A program made the position numbers and the translations under genes. Positions 60,537 to 64,000 of a DNA stretch of 64,000 nt are shown piece by piece. Under the pieces are notes generated by a model. The model was given only the letters and a program-made list of their open reading frames with translations, did not search any database and was not told the origin of the DNA. Every line of letters begins with the position of its first letter. Within the stretch, counting starts at the first letter, position 1. Source of the stretch: Flavivirga aquatica (GTDB lineage: Bacteria > Bacteroidota > Bacteroidia > Flavobacteriales > Flavobacteriaceae). The stretch is taken from positions 62,001 to 126,000 of the forward strand of contig NZ_MDJD01000048.1 of NCBI RefSeq assembly GCF_001747085.1, given 5' to 3'.

Positions 60537-62549
60537 TTGGCAGTAAACGAAAAAGGCATATTGAATCGATTGTACTTTGTAGCTGGATGCATGTTCATCT
60601 TTGGGATTGCAGTGGTTTTTAAGTTGCTTAGTATTCAGTTTTTACAAGGAGATAAATATCGGGCTTTAGCTAGTGAACGTGTTGTGGAAGATGTTGTTAT
60701 ACCAGCAAACAGAGGTAATGTTTATTCTATTAATGGTAATCTATTAGCAACATCAATTCCTAAGTATGATATTCGTTTAGATGCGTTAACACCATCAAAT
60801 AATAGGTTTGAAAAATATATAAAGCCTTTGTGTGATTCACTTTCGAAATATTCAGGTAAATCATCGAGTCAGCTTGAAAAACAGATAAGAAGAGCAAGAG
60901 CTCATAAAAACAGATATTTTTTATTAGCTAGAGATATAGGATATTCAGATTATATAAGATTAAGAAACTTTCCATTGTTAGAGCTTGGTGCTTTTAAGGG
61001 AGGATTAATAGTAGAGCAAACAACAAAACGAGAGCACCCTATGGGAGGCATTGCGCAGAGAACTATTGGTTATGAGCGTGTTGATGAGGATGGGAATATA
61101 ACGCGACCAGGGATTGATGGCGCTTTTGGGATAAGATACTTGCGAGGAGTAGATGGTCAAAGAAAAAAACAACAAATAGGAAAAGGACAATGGAAGCCTT
61201 TAAATGATGCAAATGAAATTGAGCCAAAAGATGGGTATGATGTGTATACAACCATTGATGTTAACATACAGGATATTGCGCATCACTCACTTTTAAAGCA
61301 ATTAGAATTATATAAAGCTGAGCATGGTTCTGTAGTTGTTATGGAGGTTAAAACAGGGGAAGTTAGAGCGATATCAAATTTAGGGAGAACTCGTTCTGGA
61401 AAATACTATGAAAAGTTAAATTATGCTGTAGGAGAAAGTCATGAGCCAGGATCTACATTTAAGGTTATAGCATTTATGGCGGCTTTAGAAGATAAGGTTA
61501 TTGATACCTCTACTGTGGTTGATACAGGGAACGGAAGAAAGCGATTTTATGGCAGAGATATTAATGATTCGCACTGGGGAGGTTATGGTGAGATATCTGC
61601 CGCTAAAGCATTGGAGGTGTCGTCAAATATTGGTTTAGCGACAATTATTGATGAACATTATTCTGCAAACCCAGAAAAGTTTCTCAGCAAAATTAAACAA
61701 TGGAAATTAAATAAACCTTTAGGGGTTTCAATTATAGGAGAAGGGGAACCGGATATTCCAGAACCAGGAAAAAAGAATTGGAGTAGAAACGCATTGCCAT
61801 CTATGGCTTATGGTTACAATTTGGAGTTAACACCTCTTCAAACTTTAGCTTTTTATAACGCTATAGCTAATAATGGAGAACTTGTAAAACCAAGGTTTTT
61901 AAAAGCAGTAAAAGAATTTGATAAAGAAATTGAGTCCTTTGATAAAAAAGTTATAGTAGAAAAGATTTGTACAGATGAAACTTTGAATAAAATAAAAGAA
62001 GTTTTAAAAAATATAGTGGTTAGAGGGACAGGTAAAAAACTGTACTCTGAAACTTTTTCTATGGCAGGAAAAACAGGTACAGCAAGAACTGAATATTGGA
62101 TGAAAGATTGGAAAGATAATCCAAGATATGTATCGTCTTTTGCAGGTTATTTTCCTGTTGAAAATCCTAAGTATTCATGTATTGTGGTTATTCATAAGCC
62201 AAGCACAAAAGTAGGATTTTATGGAGCAGATGTTTCGGGACCAGTATTTAAGAGAGTAGCTCAAAAAATATTTACAGACACACCTTTAGTGAATGAAATA
62301 AAGTCATTAAATGTTAAAGTAGAATCGGTTGAAAAGGAGTATGATAAATTTTATGAAATGTCTGAAATTTATAAAACTATTATGCCAAATTTAATAGGAA
62401 TGCCTGCTATGGACGCTGTGGTGCTTTTAGAGAATATGCTTGTAGATGTTAAAGTGGAATTAGATGGTACAGGTATTGTAAAAGAACAATCTGTTAATAA
62501 GAATGTAAAGTTGAAAAAGAATCAAATAGTAGTATTAAAAGCTTCATGA
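60537..62549 (+). CDS. ftsI: Division-specific penicillin-binding protein (FtsI/PBP3-type transpeptidase) with PASTA domain
   Basis: A 670-residue septal peptidoglycan transpeptidase. An N-terminal membrane anchor (LYFVAGCMFIFGIAVVFKLL), a PBP dimerisation domain (RGNVYSINGNLLATS) and the transpeptidase with SxxK STFK (near 305), SSN and KTGT (near 509) follow. A C-terminal PASTA-like domain (PNLIGMPAMDAVVLLENMLV) ends the protein. The start is TTG at 60537, 9 bp after ftsL; no better ATG precedes the anchor. The stop overlaps the murE start. Confidence 0.92.
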   Translation: MAVNEKGILNRLYFVAGCMFIFGIAVVFKLLSIQFLQGDKYRALASERVVEDVVIPANRGNVYSINGNLLATSIPKYDIRLDALTPSNNRFEKYIKPLCDSLSKYSGKSSSQLEKQIRRARAHKNRYFLLARDIGYSDYIRLRNFPLLELGAFKGGLIVEQTTKREHPMGGIAQRTIGYERVDEDGNITRPGIDGAFGIRYLRGVDGQRKKQQIGKGQWKPLNDANEIEPKDGYDVYTTIDVNIQDIAHHSLLKQLELYKAEHGSVVVMEVKTGEVRAISNLGRTRSGKYYEKLNYAVGESHEPGSTFKVIAFMAALEDKVIDTSTVVDTGNGRKRFYGRDINDSHWGGYGEISAAKALEVSSNIGLATIIDEHYSANPEKFLSKIKQWKLNKPLGVSIIGEGEPDIPEPGKKNWSRNALPSMAYGYNLELTPLQTLAFYNAIANNGELVKPRFLKAVKEFDKEIESFDKKVIVEKICTDETLNKIKEVLKNIVVRGTGKKLYSETFSMAGKTGTARTEYWMKDWKDNPRYVSSFAGYFPVENPKYSCIVVIHKPSTKVGFYGADVSGPVFKRVAQKIFTDTPLVNEIKSLNVKVESVEKEYDKFYEMSEIYKTIMPNLIGMPAMDAVVLLENMLVDVKVELDGTGIVKEQSVNKNVKLKKNQIVVLKAS

Positions 62550-64000
62550 TGGTATTAAAAGACATATTGTACAAGGTGACAATAAACGCTGTAGTTGGAG
62601 ATACAAGTGTAGATATAGCTGTTGTAGATTTTGATTCCCGCAAAATAAATCAAGGGGGTTTATTTGTAGCTATTCGTGGTTATGTAACAGATGGGCATAA
62701 TTATATTGATACAGCAATTAAAAATGGAGCTAATAGCATTGTTTGTGAAGCTTTTCCTGAAAATATTATTGAAGGGATTACATATATTGAAGTCGATAAC
62801 TCCAATAGAGCTTTAGCTATTATAGCTTCAAATTTTTATCAAGTGCCATCAAGTAATTTAAAGCTTGTTGGTGTTACAGGAACTAATGGTAAAACTACAA
62901 TTGCAAGTTTATTATATCAATTATTTAAAAAGGCAGGATATAAAGTAGGATTGTTGTCAACTGTAAAAGTTATGGTTGATGATACGGAGTATAAAGCAAC
63001 ACATACAACGCCAGATTCATTAACTATTAATAAATATTTAAAAGAAATGAATGCTGTAGGTGTAGAATTTTGCTTTATGGAAGTGAGTTCTCATGGTATT
63101 CATCAATATAGAACAGAAGGTTTAGATTTTGAAGGTGGAATATTTACAAATCTAACACATGATCATTTAGATTACCATAAAACATTTGCTGAATACAGAG
63201 ATGTGAAAAAAAAGTTTTTCGATGGGCTTTCCAGTAATGCCTTTGCACTTGTTAATGTGGATGATAAGAATGGTTTGGTGATGTTACAAAACACAAAGGC
63301 TAAAAAAAACACTTACGCTCTAAAAGCATATGCAGATTATAAGTCTCAAATATTAGAAAATCAATTTGGAGGATTGTTACTAAAAGTTAATGATAATGAA
63401 GTTTGGACTAAGCTTATAGGGAATTTTAATGCTTATAACGTATTGGCAATATATGCTACAGCTGAATTATTAGGACTTGAAAAAGTAGAAATATTGCGTT
63501 TAATAAGTGATTTGGATAGTGTTAGCGGGCGTTTTGAATATTTAATTTCAAAAAAGAAAATTACGGCAATTGTTGATTATGCGCATACGCCGGATGCTTT
63601 AAAAAATGTACTGGAAACTATAAATAGTATTAGAACTAAAAATGAAGAGCTTATAACGGTTGTAGGCTGTGGAGGGGACAGAGATAAAGCTAAGCGTTCA
63701 AAAATGGGGCATATAGCGACAGCGTTGAGCACAAAAGTTATTTTTACAAGTGATAACCCTAGAAGTGAAAAACCAGAAGATATTCTTAATGATATAGAAA
63801 AAGGAGTAGAACCCCAAAATTATAAAAAAATATTAACGATAGAAGATCGAAAGCAGGCTATTAAAACAGCATGTCAGATGGCTCAAGCTAATGATATTAT
63901 CTTAATAGCAGGAAAAGGTCACGAAACCTATCAAGAAATTAAAGGAGAGCGTTTTGAATTTAATGATTTTAAAATAGTACAAGAATTTTTGAAACAATTA
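62546..64000 (+). CDS. murE: MurE, UDP-MurNAc-tripeptide synthetase (meso-DAP-adding), nearly complete
   Basis: Mur ligase adding the third residue of the peptidoglycan stem. 485 codons are visible from ATG 62546 (62549 is equally possible) with no stop before the edge; E. coli MurE has 495, so only a few residues are missing. ATP loop GVTGTNGKTT, the carbamylated-Lys region, HTTPDSLTI, VDYAHTPDALKN, the DNPRSE motif specific for meso-diaminopimelate and AGKGHETYQ are present. It overlaps ftsI by 4 bp (ATGA). Confidence 0.95.
   Translation, partial: MMVLKDILYKVTINAVVGDTSVDIAVVDFDSRKINQGGLFVAIRGYVTDGHNYIDTAIKNGANSIVCEAFPENIIEGITYIEVDNSNRALAIIASNFYQVPSSNLKLVGVTGTNGKTTIASLLYQLFKKAGYKVGLLSTVKVMVDDTEYKATHTTPDSLTINKYLKEMNAVGVEFCFMEVSSHGIHQYRTEGLDFEGGIFTNLTHDHLDYHKTFAEYRDVKKKFFDGLSSNAFALVNVDDKNGLVMLQNTKAKKNTYALKAYADYKSQILENQFGGLLLKVNDNEVWTKLIGNFNAYNVLAIYATAELLGLEKVEILRLISDLDSVSGRFEYLISKKKITAIVDYAHTPDALKNVLETINSIRTKNEELITVVGCGGDRDKAKRSKMGHIATALSTKVIFTSDNPRSEKPEDILNDIEKGVEPQNYKKILTIEDRKQAIKTACQMAQANDIILIAGKGHETYQEIKGERFEFNDFKIVQEFLKQL

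Overview
The window is low-GC DNA with signal peptides, transposon-type Tra proteins and gene neighbourhoods typical of Bacteroidota. A GYDIA-type GHMP kinase beside a degradative-type HMG-CoA reductase, paired POT transporters, DUF5777/YceI and the mraZ-rsmH-ftsL-PBP-murE order point to a member of the Flavobacteriaceae, probably marine. The species cannot be read from the sequence. No tRNA, rRNA, CRISPR array, integrase or transposase gene was found.

Layout. (1) 1-10.35 kb: one co-directional minus-strand block that reads like a defence operon. It runs sngA-sngB-sngC (Shango-type TerB protein, BrxD-like ATPase, Lhr-like helicase), then gajA-gajB (Gabija-type OLD/TOPRIM nuclease and UvrD-like helicase), then sbcD, cut by the window edge. 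(2) 10.35-16.0 kb: a non-coding gap with GC-rich hairpins, a Fic AMP-transferase with a repeated operator-like motif upstream, a TPR/LuxR-type regulator, and a YceI plus DUF5777 pair. (3) 16.1-21.5 kb: two tandem paralogous leucine-rich-repeat (LRR) proteins without signal peptides. They share a C-terminal domain and an Arg/Ser-rich tail. (4) 22.3-35.1 kb: a Bacteroidota-type type IV secretion system (T4SS). It has a VirD4-like coupling protein, a frameshifted M23 peptidase, TraM (VirB10), TraG (VirB4), TraN (VirB9), five small exported proteins, and VirB6-, VirB3-, VirB2- and VirB8-like proteins, plus a PH-domain membrane protein. No relaxase or integrase is present. (5) 35.1-40.1 kb: two LytTR regulators (one with a degenerate receiver, one membrane-bound with a Cache-like sensor), three basic helical proteins of unknown function, a MITE-like repeat and a LuxR-HTH fragment. 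(6) 40.2-64 kb: core chromosome. It carries mevalonate-pathway genes, a dipeptidyl peptidase with two POT peptide transporters, thioredoxin-like, comEC, NlpC/P60, lpxB, surE, a tail-specific protease, an ABC permease, engB, a hydrolase, and the division/cell-wall (dcw) cluster up to murE.

Most interesting reading. The LRR pair sits immediately upstream of, and on the same strand as, a T4SS that lacks DNA-processing genes. The LRR proteins are cytoplasmic-type multidomain proteins with conserved basic C-terminal tails, a feature of some VirD4-recruited substrates. A protein-exporting, contact-dependent T4SS with LRR effectors is therefore a plausible hypothesis; nothing here proves it. The second notable point is the apparent Shango-Gabija-SbcCD super-operon.
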